A DNA stretch of 64,000 nucleotides from Sycobia sp. Sy_11 (lineage: Eukaryota; Arthropoda; Insecta; Hymenoptera; Epichrysomallidae): positions 843,501 to 907,500 of the forward strand of contig JACCIC010000211.1 of assembly GCA_018907035.1 (NCBI GenBank), in the 5' to 3' direction. The position numbers and the translations under genes are program-made. Below, in pieces: positions 52,783-63,637 of this stretch (positions are counted from its first letter, which is position 1; the number at the start of each line of letters is the position of its first letter). The notes beneath the pieces are model-generated. The model did no database searches and was not told where the DNA came from. It saw only the letters and a list, made by a program, of their open reading frames with translations.

Positions 52783-55675
52783 CGGCGCGGGTGAGTCAAC
52801 AAAGTTTTATCGCCCGCGCGAGGCACGAGACAGAGGGCATTCCTTTCACGTATAGTTTGAGCTACTTTGAGTTGGATGGCGTGTGCACGCGTCTCTATAC
52901 GTATGTCCGTGTGAGTGCTCGCGCATAGGCGCGAGGATTTACGACAGATCTAGCGGACGGTCCTCGTGTATCGCAGGCATTGGCGGGACGAAATAAAAGC
53001 AGGCTGAAAGCGCGTTTAAGTGATCGCGGAAAAATTCGATTCAATGGGCTGAAAAGATTTTCCAATTGTACACGCCGCGTTGATCACGGACGAGAATCCA
53101 TTCGCTCGGAGATTTGACGTGTTTCTGCATATTTATTCTTTATCGGGTTTTCAGATTTAAAGAGTGAAGTATTGGAGATACAATCGTCGTTCATGCCGAT
53201 GAAAGAAACGTTGAAGCAGTTGTTTCTATCTAACTGTACAAACAGCTGTAAATTTCGAGCTACGATTAGGACGAAAAGAATTACGATTAAATTAATGTAA
53301 CGATTGTTATGCGACGAGTCAAAAAATGTATTGGGTTAAGTTTTTGAACTTGAAGAATAATGATAAGTTAATATATTGAACGGATAATAAATAAATAACA
53401 TAGAAAATAGTTAGAAATTCAGTGTAACTATAAACTTCAACATGAAAATAATATGTAAACCCAATATACATGTACAAGTTAATTTATATATACAAATTGC
53501 TATTGCTTTATCCATAACAACGGTCCATGCATTCAACGATTCTTTCCTTAAAAAAGACCCTAATTTAACAATCTATTTTTATTATACAAACCGATCCTGA
53601 AAGAGTTTCTACTCTGAATCACAAATATGAAGGGCGACCGGAAATTAAATTGAAACTGCATTGTGTATTCAAAAATTCTCGTTAGGCTTCTAGGTAGGTT
53701 AAAAATACACTGGAAATTTAAGTCAAAATCATAGAGAAATAGTACTTTACCGCAGAATATATGGCCATCATAAAAAAAAGCTGTTCTAACAGATTTTAAA
53801 TTTTGATCTTTATCTTGGTAAATAGAACATGACGGATTAACTGTCCAACTAAAACGACATTGACTCTAAAAATTGATATAGAAGCTGATTGCGATCCCCT
53901 AGCCGTATACGAATTCCCGATTGCGTAACGCTCCTGCAAGCATGGAAATCGGTTCATCGTTCAATTATATACAAGTCGAATACGAAATCCATACTATTTA
54001 TCCATCCAAACAAGCGTCCGTAATACATTAAGTTAAAAATCTCTTTTCAGATTTGTGATAAACAAATGCATAACGTTGACCGTAATGTTTATGTATACTT
54101 TGGCATTACGTAAGGGATATTCTGGACTTTTATTGCGTGTAGGAAGGGATTGTCCTAGATCAACCGACATCCATAACGATTAGCTACGTTTTCGACATAG
54201 ACGGCATCTCAAAGGGATCGATATACCAGATCGTTTGATTTTTGCCAATGCCGTTGCCGGCAGAACAAACTCAGTTAAATTAACTGCATTGCATATTGCT
54301 CGTCGGCCAGATTTCCATGACACAGAAAAAAGACGGCGGGCAATGCCTCCGGAACATCCTGTATGTATATATATATAATATATACGTGCGCGTATAGAGA
54401 ATATCGAGGAACCCTTTTGAGCTCGGCCGCACGTCGATACGCGCCCCCGGTATTTTCAGAAGCGACGCGCGCGACGAAATTGAAATTTAAATGATCCGTG
54501 CGCCACGCGCGCGCGGCCCGGGCCTACCGCCCGGTCAGAGTGCAACAACAGCATCCGTACCCCCCTTCGTACACCGTTTTGATCTACGGCTTTTTAAATG
54601 CATTCGCCATTCGCGCGTGTGCCCGAGGGCGGATCGGGAAAAAGGCCGCGGGATGGAGGAAACTTCTGGATCGAGCTTCCGTGTAATATATATATATATA
54701 TATATGTACCAAGGGTAGTGATTTCGCAACGCGCTCTCGTTTTTCGCACCTCCTACCCCCCCCCCTCCGCGGCCGCCCACCGCACCTTTTTTCATCAGTT
54801 CCGAAAAGCGGAAATTTCGAAACAATAGCCCTCCTAGATAGGTCTTCCCTCCTCCGTTCAAAAAATATTTACGTTCATGTATATTGCATACAGATACGAC
54901 TAAGTGGATTTGAATACGGACGCTCGTTTTATTCTTTATTTCTTGTTTGTCCTCTTTGTTTTTGGCCCCGTTTTTGATCTACAAAGCGATATTCCTCCAT
55001 ATTGTGTATTTTTGCGCGTTCCCCGGAAATTTCGTTCTCAACTAGCGCGTGGGTGAATCGTGGATTTATGGGGTCGGTATATTGCCGCGTTCGACGTTAA
55101 TCTAGATATTAGATAAAGAATTTAAATGGACCGGTGTGTATGGGGACCTGGAAAAAAAATGCTGGCGTGAAAAAAAAACTCACTTACCTGGATCGTATCT
55201 CGATGTCGTTCGGAAAGCGTTAGTTTCAACAATGTCATTCGATGCCTGAATTGGAATATTACGGAAAAAGCGTACATTATCAAATGAGAATGTTTTTCTT
55301 TTTCGATATGTTTTTTTTTTCAATATGTCTTTTTCAGTATGTGTGCTTTAAATTCATATGAAAAGTCAGAATTAATTATAGATCTATTTTTCTACTTTTC
55401 CCTGTCGCTATAATTGAAATTATCGTTCGTCGACAGTTATATCGATGCCTTCAATCATGAAGTAAAAGCCTCGGATTAAGCTATATCCGATTATCATTGA
55501 TATTCCAATCGGATATGTATATAGTAAAATGTCCAATATTGCACTGGCAAACAGTGGTTATCCCCGCTCGAGGATGATGCCATTCCCTGAAATATTGAAA
55601 AGCGAATATAGGAGTAGGGAGCGGGGAGTTCGCAAGGCAGATAGAGCGAAATAATAAGACAGCAAACAACGATTA

Positions 55676-55711
55676 TTTTTTTTTTTTTTTTGGATTCACT
55701 AAAAGTTTATT
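55676..55711 (-). terminator. Candidate distal poly(A) signal and genomic A-run
   Basis: On the minus strand AATAAA (55711..55706) is followed 14 bases later by 16 consecutive A (55691..55676). This could be the distal 3' end of the right-edge gene, which would imply a ~6.7-kb 3' UTR. It could also be the 3' scar of a retroposed sequence. I found no matching target duplication, so neither reading is proven. Confidence 0.2.
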
Positions 55712-55936
55712 TCGTCCCATTGGACGTGAGTTCTGATCTGTGTATGTGTATCTGCATGTATTTGTGTGTGCGCTTGTGTATGTAATTTTACAGTACTGAT
55801 ACCTCACTTATATCATATAACTGTATAATATTTATATATCGCTCGCAAATCTCATATTCGTATAGTTTCATTACAATTCTGCCTCTTACAACCTCTAATA
55901 ACATCTACAGTACCTTTTCTAACATATTCCTTCTCG

Positions 55937-55940
<4 letters not shown>

Positions 55941-55969
<29 letters not shown>
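55941..55969 (+). repeat. (CT)14 microsatellite
   Basis: Pure array. Confidence 0.9.
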
Positions 55970-55972
<3 letters not shown>

Positions 55973-56269
55973 CTTTCTCTCTCTCCAGCTCGCTGTATTT
56001 CGGTAGCGTACAAAATATGGATACAGGCACACAAATATCAAATATGCATCGTTTCGCTTATAACTTTGAGGTGCGCCGCCGAAGCCGCGCGGATGTCGAT
56101 CAATAACGCACATACATAATAATAATTACATCGCACTGCGTTGATCCGTCCGCTCGCTTGTTTCGCGCTGGCGCGCGCAGGCGCGAGTCGTAATTATTCT
56201 CGTTGGTATGATCCGCCGCGTTCTCCAACGCCGCATATTTATAATTCCGTGGTTGAGATATACAAGTAT

Positions 56270-56279
56270 ATATAATATA

Positions 56280-56326
<47 letters not shown>
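56270..56326 (+). repeat. (TA)n microsatellite
   Basis: TAATA variants at the left edge, then about 40 pure bases. Confidence 0.9.
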
Positions 56327-56329
<3 letters not shown>

Positions 56330-56656
56330 ACCTTATTTAAAATTTATGTTACAGTTATGTACAGGAACAAAGAAAAAAAAGCTCCGTCCGCGCGTGTATC
56401 CGGGCAAACGGATACGAACGCGCGCGCTTTCATACCCTTTTCTCTCTTTCTTACTCACACACACACATTCTATAGAATTTCGCTTCTCTTTCATACATTT
56501 ACATATATATATTTATATAATCGCACGCTCTCTGTCTCACTCTCTCTTTCGCGCACGCTAGGCCTCCTATTTATAAATTACAAGTGCATCGTATGTACAT
56601 CGAGGATATTATAAATGCGCGCGCAAGCTCTCGTGCAAAAGCGCGTGTATATATGT

Positions 56657-56658
<2 letters not shown>

Positions 56659-56697
<39 letters not shown>
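56659..56697 (+). repeat. (AT)19 microsatellite
   Basis: Pure array with AT-rich variant flanks. Confidence 0.9.
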
Positions 56698-56701
<4 letters not shown>

Positions 56702-58874
56702 AATATACATATACACGCCTCGGAATAATCCTTCGCGATAAATCGAGCACGCTTACGTGTATTGCATTTATACACATATATAATATCGCATGGGCGCGTG
56801 TAAGCCGCGAACGAGAGTAAGAGGCGGAAGGGAGTACCAGTGAGTCAAGGAGCAGGGAAGAGGGGGGGGGCGAAAGAAAAAGAAAATCCTTTAATCGAGG
56901 CGATACGCGCGCGCTGTCGATACGACGAGCGAGCGCGTACCATCAATGCCGATTGCCGAGAGGGGGGGGGGAGCGACAGAGAGGAGCGAGCAGCAGCAGG
57001 AGGGACGGGGGAGGGAATTTTCAAAGCCCGCGATTTCACGCTGGAGCGCGCGAGGCGTCTCGTGTACGTCTCGCGCTTTCTCGCGGCGCTATGATACAAG
57101 GAGTGCGACGGCGGTGCCGCGTATAACCGAGCGGCATCGGGGAGACGAGAACGGACAGCCGGGTATAGGAGTGGTCGAGCCGGACTTTTTCCCGCGAAGA
57201 AATTCGCGCTCTGCCGACGAGGATAAAATGATCATTATGTGTGTTCATATATATATATATATATATACTGAGAAGTTATACAGAATTCTTCCACTTTTGA
57301 CGAGAGCCTGGTGCTTTAATTTTTTTTTTTCATGTATTTTTTATTTTGTTTAATTAAATTTTTCGACAGGTATCCAGAGTTAGAAGAGGTTCGAGGCACA
57401 CAGAGCGCTATATAAGGTTCAAGAAATAACTTAACGGATAACTTAATCCAATAATTTATACATTGATTTTTTTCATTTTGAACAAAAAAACCACCGTTCT
57501 AACAGATATTCAAAGAAAAAATAATGTCGCACGCTCAAGCAGTACAATATAAAAATTATTATAAAATGCGCGATATTTCTTTTCGCTGAAAATACCAGCA
57601 ACAAAAAAAAAAGAAGACGATAAAAGTATCACCAGCGCCGTGAAAAATTGTTCCAAAAGAGAGAAAATTAAAATCCAAAATCCTCCGTCAGGCATAGAGC
57701 GAGGAGACGAGGCTCCTCTTAGGCGTGACAAGTAGAAAAGTGCCGAACTCGATTGGGCGCGCCCGAGCCCATACCGCGTGTAAATACCGCTCGTAAACGC
57801 CGCGAGTCCGGCATAATCGTAATGAGAGCGAGATTTAGTGGCAGCTAGCGGCGGCGATTTTTATTCGAAACAAACGACGCGTGTTTACGCGTGTGTAAGG
57901 TCTGGGCGAGGGGGGGGAGGAGTATTTACAGTGGCTCCGCGGACGAACTCTTTCGCTCGCACGCTCGCTCGCTCGCGCTACTATGACGATCCAAGCGAAG
58001 GGGGGGGGGCGACGCACACAAAGTTTCAAAGGCATTCCATCGTTTCGTTGCGAATATTTTCATTGTAATTCCCTCGGATCGAGGGGGTGGGAGGGTAGTA
58101 ACTTGATGCGTCTCCCGTATAACGCGTGTACACCGGAAACTTTTGTCATCCTCAAACTATAAAAAAAAAAATAAATAAATAAAAAAGCATTTCGAATATG
58201 GTGAGACTGAGCGAAAAATCGCGATCTATCGTCATTTTGTATACGCGTACATACGTGGCACGAGGTGAAAAAGTGGGAAAAAAAAATTATTGTTTCGTTA
58301 TTTCAGGATAGCGTGTCGAATAAGACGATCGAAGAAGCGAACGAGCGCGCGCGTGTTCGTTGGAGCTACGATACTATTAATCTAATTGTTATACAAAAGC
58401 CCGGCAGTGTTCCATTGTTATTATATAGTGTAATATATATAAGTGTATATATCTTACAGTGTTCGGAATATCGTTTCCTTTCTGTCCGTTTCATACAGGA
58501 TATATTAAAAATCTAGTCAATAGCGTCTAATCTTTTTTCTCTCTTTTTACCTCTCGTTTCAATTTAATATCTACATGTATATAGCTATCAAGTCGTTGTA
58601 GAAGATTTATCATTTTTTTTTTCTATTCAGGAGCAAGTTGTGCCTCGTACGCGTTTAAGGAAAAATAGCAGCCGGTCGATTTTTCGAAAAATTCATCGCG
58701 AAAGCTAAGCGACAAATGTACGTATAGTTTCTGTATTTATATATTCGTTATAACCACTATATGACAGTGGTGAGTAAGAAAAGAAATAACAATTTCGCGT
58801 GTACAATCGAAAGGGCCGGCTAAATTTTTCAAACAGTCGATCCCTTACCCTTATATATATATATATAACCCTAG

Positions 58875-58878
<4 letters not shown>

Positions 58879-58933
<55 letters not shown>

Positions 58934-58941
58934 CGATGATT

Positions 58942-58981
<40 letters not shown>

Positions 58982-58992
58982 TAATAATAATA
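58879..58992 (+). repeat. (AT)n followed by (AAT)n compound
   Basis: About 52 bases of AT, an 18-base spacer, then an AAT array with one G interruption. A short (AT)n precedes it at 58852..58867. Confidence 0.9.
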
Positions 58993-60068
58993 AAACAGAT
59001 TTTTAACGATTCGAGAAGTCAGCTCGAAAATAGCGCTCTAGAAAATTATAAGAGAGAAGAAAAAGTTGAGGGAGGAGAATCCCCGCGAGCGCGGAAATAT
59101 CCCGCGATAGAGAATATATCATTATTAGAATTACATATATATCTATATTTATATTTATTTATACGTCCCAAAAAGCTCGATCGCGCCGCGCGATTCTCTC
59201 TTCCAATTTATTTATTTTTTTTTCATTTCTTTTTTCTTGTCGCTATCTTTCTCTTCAATTTCTCTTTCGATTCGTTTTCATATATATTTATATATATATC
59301 ACAATTTGTGGTAGGGTTATCTGTCCCGCGATCCGCGCGCTGCCGTCAGCATATTATTATTGTTGCCTCATTCCCTGTATTGTCTCGATTTTTGTTTTTT
59401 TCTTTTATACTTCTCTCTCACTCTGCTTTCCGCGATTCGCTATATATATATCGCATGTATATAGCTCTGCTCGTTACACTCGTAATCCTTTAAATTATTC
59501 ACAACGTGTGTTCCCCCGTATTTATATTCTTCATTATTTCTTTTTTTTTCGTTAATTAAGAAAAGGTTTCTCTTATAGCAGAAGTTTAGTACATTTTCCC
59601 CTCGCTGCGGAAAGGCGACGTGCGGTAAAGCTTATTACTATTTAGTTTCTTTGCTTTCTATAAAATTTCTTCTCTCTTTTTTTGGGCTTTTTGTTTTTTT
59701 TATTTGCTTAAACCTTGCTTGATTCATCGTTTTTTTCAGAAATAGAATTGCGTATGCGACGCAGGACAGGCGGAAGTCGACTTTCTCTCTCACCGCGCGA
59801 AATCGTCGACGAGCCGTCGTGAACGCTCACGCGCGTGTATTTGCCGTTTCGTCGTTAATCCAGTCTTTCCTTGTGTGCCTCCGCATACGTATACTTGCGT
59901 ATGTATACACGCGCACAAGAGGTCGAAAGGCTAGAAAACGCTTATGTAGCAAACTTATGTTATATATATATATAATATTCGCGCAGCACCCGTTAACGTT
60001 TCCGGCGATGCTTCTTGTTGGAGGATGGAAACGAGAAACTTGTCGATTTCTTTCTGCTCCTTCTCTTT

Positions 60069-60069
<1 letters not shown>

Positions 60070-60122
<53 letters not shown>
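60070..60122 (+). repeat. (AT)26 microsatellite
   Basis: Pure array. Confidence 0.9.
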
Positions 60123-60124
<2 letters not shown>

Positions 60125-60364
60125 ATACGTCCTATTAGAAAAATTTCAATGAAGAACGGGGAAAATAAAAGGGGAAAAGAACCTTCTCGACGCATCCACC
60201 TGCGCTACAGGTGATAAATGAAATTTTTAACACATCGCGTTCAATTGAATATTATTTTTCATTCTCTCTTTTTCTTTTTTCGTTAATTTTAATATTTAAC
60301 GTGTTTTTCATTCGACGAGTCAGTCTTGTATATAATTGTGTGTATTTCTTTTTCTCTTTTTGTT

Positions 60365-60368
<4 letters not shown>

Positions 60369-60427
<59 letters not shown>
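60369..60427 (+). repeat. (AT)29 microsatellite
   Basis: Pure array. Confidence 0.9.
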
Positions 60428-60428
<1 letters not shown>

Positions 60429-60817
60429 CTGTTTCAATGTGTAAAAATCACGCCGATCGTATCCCGCGCATGATGTCCGGCTGCTTTTAGTTCTACTGTG
60501 TAATAATAAGAATTCGGGGCCAATGGAATCGCGAGATACGCCTCGGCCCTACCTATATAATGTACATTTTTTTTCACGTCTTTTTAAAATTTTGTCCCAT
60601 TTATATAGCAAGCGATTATACATTTATGGTCTTCCTTCTCCACTCGTGACTTAGAAACGCCGTTATTTTTCTCGCATCATTTTCACGTTAATGTACGCCA
60701 CTTTAGTCCTATTTACAAATTTTCACATTCATCTCTCTTTATACCTCTATATATACACATACATATATATGCATACATATATAAATATTACGTCGCAACA
60801 ACTTAAAAACTCTATAT

Positions 60818-60821
<4 letters not shown>

Positions 60822-60867
<46 letters not shown>
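60822..60867 (+). repeat. (TA)23 microsatellite
   Basis: Pure array. Confidence 0.9.
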
Positions 60868-60870
<3 letters not shown>

Positions 60871-61463
60871 TATTAACCGATCCACCCTTAAGTTGAATTT
60901 CGCAAAAAAACGGATAAAATACAAAAAGAATCGTTATTGCTTAGCAAAACGACCGTGAATAGTACATATTTCGTTTTAATGGTTTGCCCTTGAGACTTTA
61001 TAAGACCGCGTATCGATGCCTCGAGTACAAATATTGACAAGTGCAGAGGCCGAAAAGGGAGCGTCCTGGCCTTTGACCGTCGACCGTAATCAGTATATCG
61101 AAAAAAAGTGTATAAAAATTGTTCAGGAAGGTACATATACACATACATGTAAAAAAAAGTGGAAGCAAAATAAAAAATAGTTTTTTTTTGTTGGGACCGC
61201 CAAAATTTTCTTTTCATTTTGCATCGCCCACTGCTCTCACCCTCTGATCAACTGATATGCCAATCGTTTCAACTACTATCACTATAACTAGCGATTATCT
61301 GCAAATTGTACCCTAGGTTCAGTTTAGATTTTTTTTTATACGGTGCTCAATCCCACTTGATTTTTTTGTGTTTTCCAGAGGCAGGATGAGCTCTGCGCAG
61401 GCAAAGAATCATTGTGTATACACACACATAAACTATTCCAAGCTCGTATATATGATTATTCTT

Positions 61464-61465
<2 letters not shown>

Positions 61466-61508
<43 letters not shown>
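61466..61508 (+). repeat. (TA)21 microsatellite
   Basis: Pure array. Confidence 0.9.
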
Positions 61509-61512
<4 letters not shown>

Positions 61513-61690
61513 GCGATACCTGGCAGTGATACACAGTATATATATTTTATAGCTCTATTCGCGTATATATATATAGATATATAGTTTTTCCGCGAATTCG
61601 AGCATTTCGTCGTCGAAGTTACGAATCCCTGCTAGTTTATGGTTTGTCATTTTTGCACGACCTCGTGTATGTAATTAAAAGACGAAAATT

Positions 61691-61693
<3 letters not shown>

Positions 61694-61731
<38 letters not shown>
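61694..61731 (+). repeat. (AT)19 microsatellite
   Basis: Pure array. Confidence 0.9.
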
Positions 61732-61734
<3 letters not shown>

Positions 61735-61826
61735 CACATACAAACATACACGAGAGTATATATAACGTGTGGCCGCACCATGACCGTCGACACCTAGCAT
61801 CGCTCACGCTATTGGAATCCCGTCTT

Positions 61827-61828
61827 TA

Positions 61829-61893
<65 letters not shown>

Positions 61894-61906
61894 CTGAAAT
61901 AATATC

Positions 61907-61962
<56 letters not shown>
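61827..61962 (+). repeat. (TA)n followed by (AAT)n compound
   Basis: About 65 bases of TA with one G interruption, a 15-base spacer, then 18 uninterrupted AAT units. Same architecture as 58879..58992. Confidence 0.9.
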
Positions 61963-61964
<2 letters not shown>

Positions 61965-62159
61965 GAAAGTCGAAAAGTTAATAATATCTATTTACAGAGC
62001 AATCGTAATATCCAGATCCGCGCGTCCGCGGCTGAAGAAAAATTGTACACGGCGATACATTTCCGACAGTCTCGTACAGAAGGGGCATAAGTGTCGACAT
62101 GTAGCCACGGTGCGGTCGCGTCGCTCTCGCGCGACGGCGACGCTGAGGAGCGACTCATC

Positions 62160-62167
<8 letters not shown>

Positions 62168-62220
<53 letters not shown>
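62168..62220 (+). repeat. (AT)26 microsatellite
   Basis: Pure array 165 bases from the TAG stop of the edge gene, so probably within its 3' UTR. Confidence 0.9.
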
Positions 62221-62223
<3 letters not shown>

Positions 62224-62384
62224 ATATATAATGTAGGCCTCTCACTGTCTCTCTCTCTCTCTCACCCTCTCGCTCTCTATAGAACTCTCGGCGACTGGTC
62301 GATGCGCGAGTCCGCGCGTCCCCCGACATAGAGTCCGATCCTCCGGGCGAGACGCGGGAGGAGGGAGCGCTTCCGCGCCCGCGT

Positions 62385-62771
62385 CTACAGCATGTCGCCG
62401 TAGGTACTCACGTACGCCCGGGTGTAGAGCAGCGTGGATGCCGAGGAGCTCGTCATGGTCCTCCTTGGCCAGCGGCCGTTCCTCCTTGGCTGCTGCTGCT
62501 GTTGCTGCTGCTGCAATTGCGGCTGTTCCGACTGCTGCTGCTGCTGCTGGGAGGGCGGCGGCGGCTCGGGGAGCTCGTCTCATGCGTACCGGTGGAGCGA
62601 GTGCTCGCGGCGCTTGCTGCCGCCGCCGAGGATGTTCCGGCCGCTGCCGCGACCGTCGCACAGCAGCTCCGGGCTCGGTGGACTGGAGTAGGTGAGGTTG
62701 TTGGCGCCGGAGCGCGACGGCGGCGCGTTCATCGGCGGCGGCGGGGGCGGGAAGAAGCTCTGCAAACAGGC
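62385..62771 (-). CDS. Terminal coding exon of a Pro/Gln-rich protein, with internal in-frame TGA
   Basis: Seen: a splice acceptor (CCTCGTCCACAG, minus strand) is followed by 63 sense codons, then TGA at 62582..62580, then 64 more sense codons in the same frame and TAG at 62387..62385. The first part begins ACLQSFFPPPPPPMNAPPS and later has NLTYSSPPSPELLCDG and REHSLHRYA. After the TGA comes DELPEPPPPS, two glutamine runs and the end YTRAYVSTYGDML. Entry phase is 0 and matches the upstream exon, which ends exactly on a codon. Known: FPPPP after Phe is the core EVH1 ligand of Ena/VASP-family proteins. Inference: a disordered C-terminal tail, perhaps the cytoplasmic part of a guidance or adhesion receptor, but no catalytic or membrane domain is visible. 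Family not recognised. Whether the protein stops at the TGA or continues is unresolved. Other frames through this exon are Ala/Arg-rich shadows. Confidence 0.72.
62406..62411 (-). other. Possible cryptic or alternative splice donor GTGAGT
   Basis: A perfect intronic donor hexamer (TAC|GTGAGTACC) lies 19 bases upstream of the TAG stop inside the terminal exon. The exonic side (TAC) is weak. If it is used, the C-terminus VSTYGDML would be replaced by another exon further left. No good partner exon was found. Confidence 0.2.
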
Positions 62772-63542
62772 CTGTGGACGAGGAACGAATGATCGGGTGA
62801 GCGATGGCGGAAGTCGAAGCGGGCAAAATTTTATTGTGGTCAGGTTTTGTTTGTCTAAAATCCGGGGGATGACAAGTCGATGGAGTGATTTTTCGCTTTT
62901 TCGCCATGTCAAAAATGGTCCGTTCTCGTAAGATTAAAGCAGTATACTCTAGAAAAAGGTGGTACAATGTACGTATCTTAGTACCAAAAGTATCGAAGTT
63001 TAGAAAGGCTGGTATTGGTCTGGTATTGGATTTGTAAACTAAGATATCTATATTAAGATACATGTAAGTCAAAAACAGCAGATTGCCACCTATCGGAAAA
63101 TTCACGACATTCTTTTTCATAGTTAGATTGTCTTTTGATGAGTCACATTTTTAATCTCAGGACAGAAATGAAGCTTGAGTGAATCTCTAGATTGTGTTTA
63201 TTATTCCTCTTTCAAGGACTAAAATTTTTGTTTTCTAGATTTTAGCGGAATTATTAAACGAAAGCTAATTTTAGAAAAACTTTAAATTCTTAGTATCCAG
63301 GCCAGATATATACGTAGAGGTTACTGAAAATTTCATCATATAAAGTAGAATAAATAAAGGTTATTTTTTACTTGCTTGGTATGAGCATAATTTTACATTT
63401 AACTAATCATATATAGGCACATAGGGGTCTACACCTACAACATTATTATTATCATTGTGTGGAATCAGCTACTTTTTTCAAAGTCTCAGTAACACCCGTA
63501 TTTATTTTAAGTGTTATAAGGAAAGTATTCTACTGTTATTAC
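62772..63542 (-). other. Intron between the two terminal exons
   Basis: It is 771 bp with GT-AG ends (GTAATA at the 5' side, CCACAG at the 3' side), and phase 0 where it meets the last exon. It is AT-rich and has stops in the flanking coding frames. A long open frame that begins inside it and runs into the last exon (63120..62242) is out of register with the exon reading and is not a gene. Confidence 0.65.
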
Positions 63543-63637
63543 CTTAGCGCTGCCCCTGGATGACTTGGAAAATATGCTGTCCTGGTCACTGCCACCACTG
63601 GCCACTGGCATTGGTACTGCGTAATCGTACGTTGCAT
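63543..63637 (-). CDS. Penultimate coding exon of the same gene
   Basis: Seen: 95 nt flanked by an acceptor (CTTTCTTTTTAATGTATACGATTAG in two parts: pyrimidine tract then TTAG) and a donor AAG|GTAATA. It enters with two bases completing a split codon and then reads 31 codons without a stop: ATYDYAVPMPVASGG, then SDQDSIFSKSSRGSAK. It ends on a complete codon and so joins the terminal exon in frame. The residues are Ser/Gly-rich and polar, as expected of a disordered tail. No domain can be named. The tyrosine in TYDY and the Ser-rich end are possible phosphorylation sites, which is inference only. Upstream exons must lie beyond position 64000, since nothing from 63638 to the window end reads as coding on the minus strand. 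Confidence 0.7.

Larger units (their letters stand above)
52101..62384. other. Gene-free stretch; right part may be 3' UTR of the edge gene
   Basis: 52.1-53.0 kb is GC-rich with (CT)n, T23 and (GT)15. 53.0-54.4 kb is quiet AT-rich spacer. 55.7-62.38 kb contains a dozen long (AT)n arrays and two (AAT)n arrays. If the minus-strand gene has a long 3' UTR, this is where it lies. No independent gene is supported. Confidence 0.4.

Noticed and set aside
52095..52928. 277-codon plus-strand ORF
   Set aside because: Built from (CT)n, a T23 run and (GT)15 giving SLSL, FFFF and VCVC. Low-complexity artefact.
62385..62771. Assignment of the edge gene to a named receptor family such as a semaphorin or immunoglobulin-superfamily tail
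   Set aside because: Only a disordered tail and an EVH1 ligand are visible. This is too little to name a family.
62242..63120. 292-codon minus-strand ORF
   Set aside because: It starts inside the intron, runs through the terminal exon out of register with the spliced frame, and is Ala/Arg-rich from CAG/GCN repeats. It is a shadow frame.
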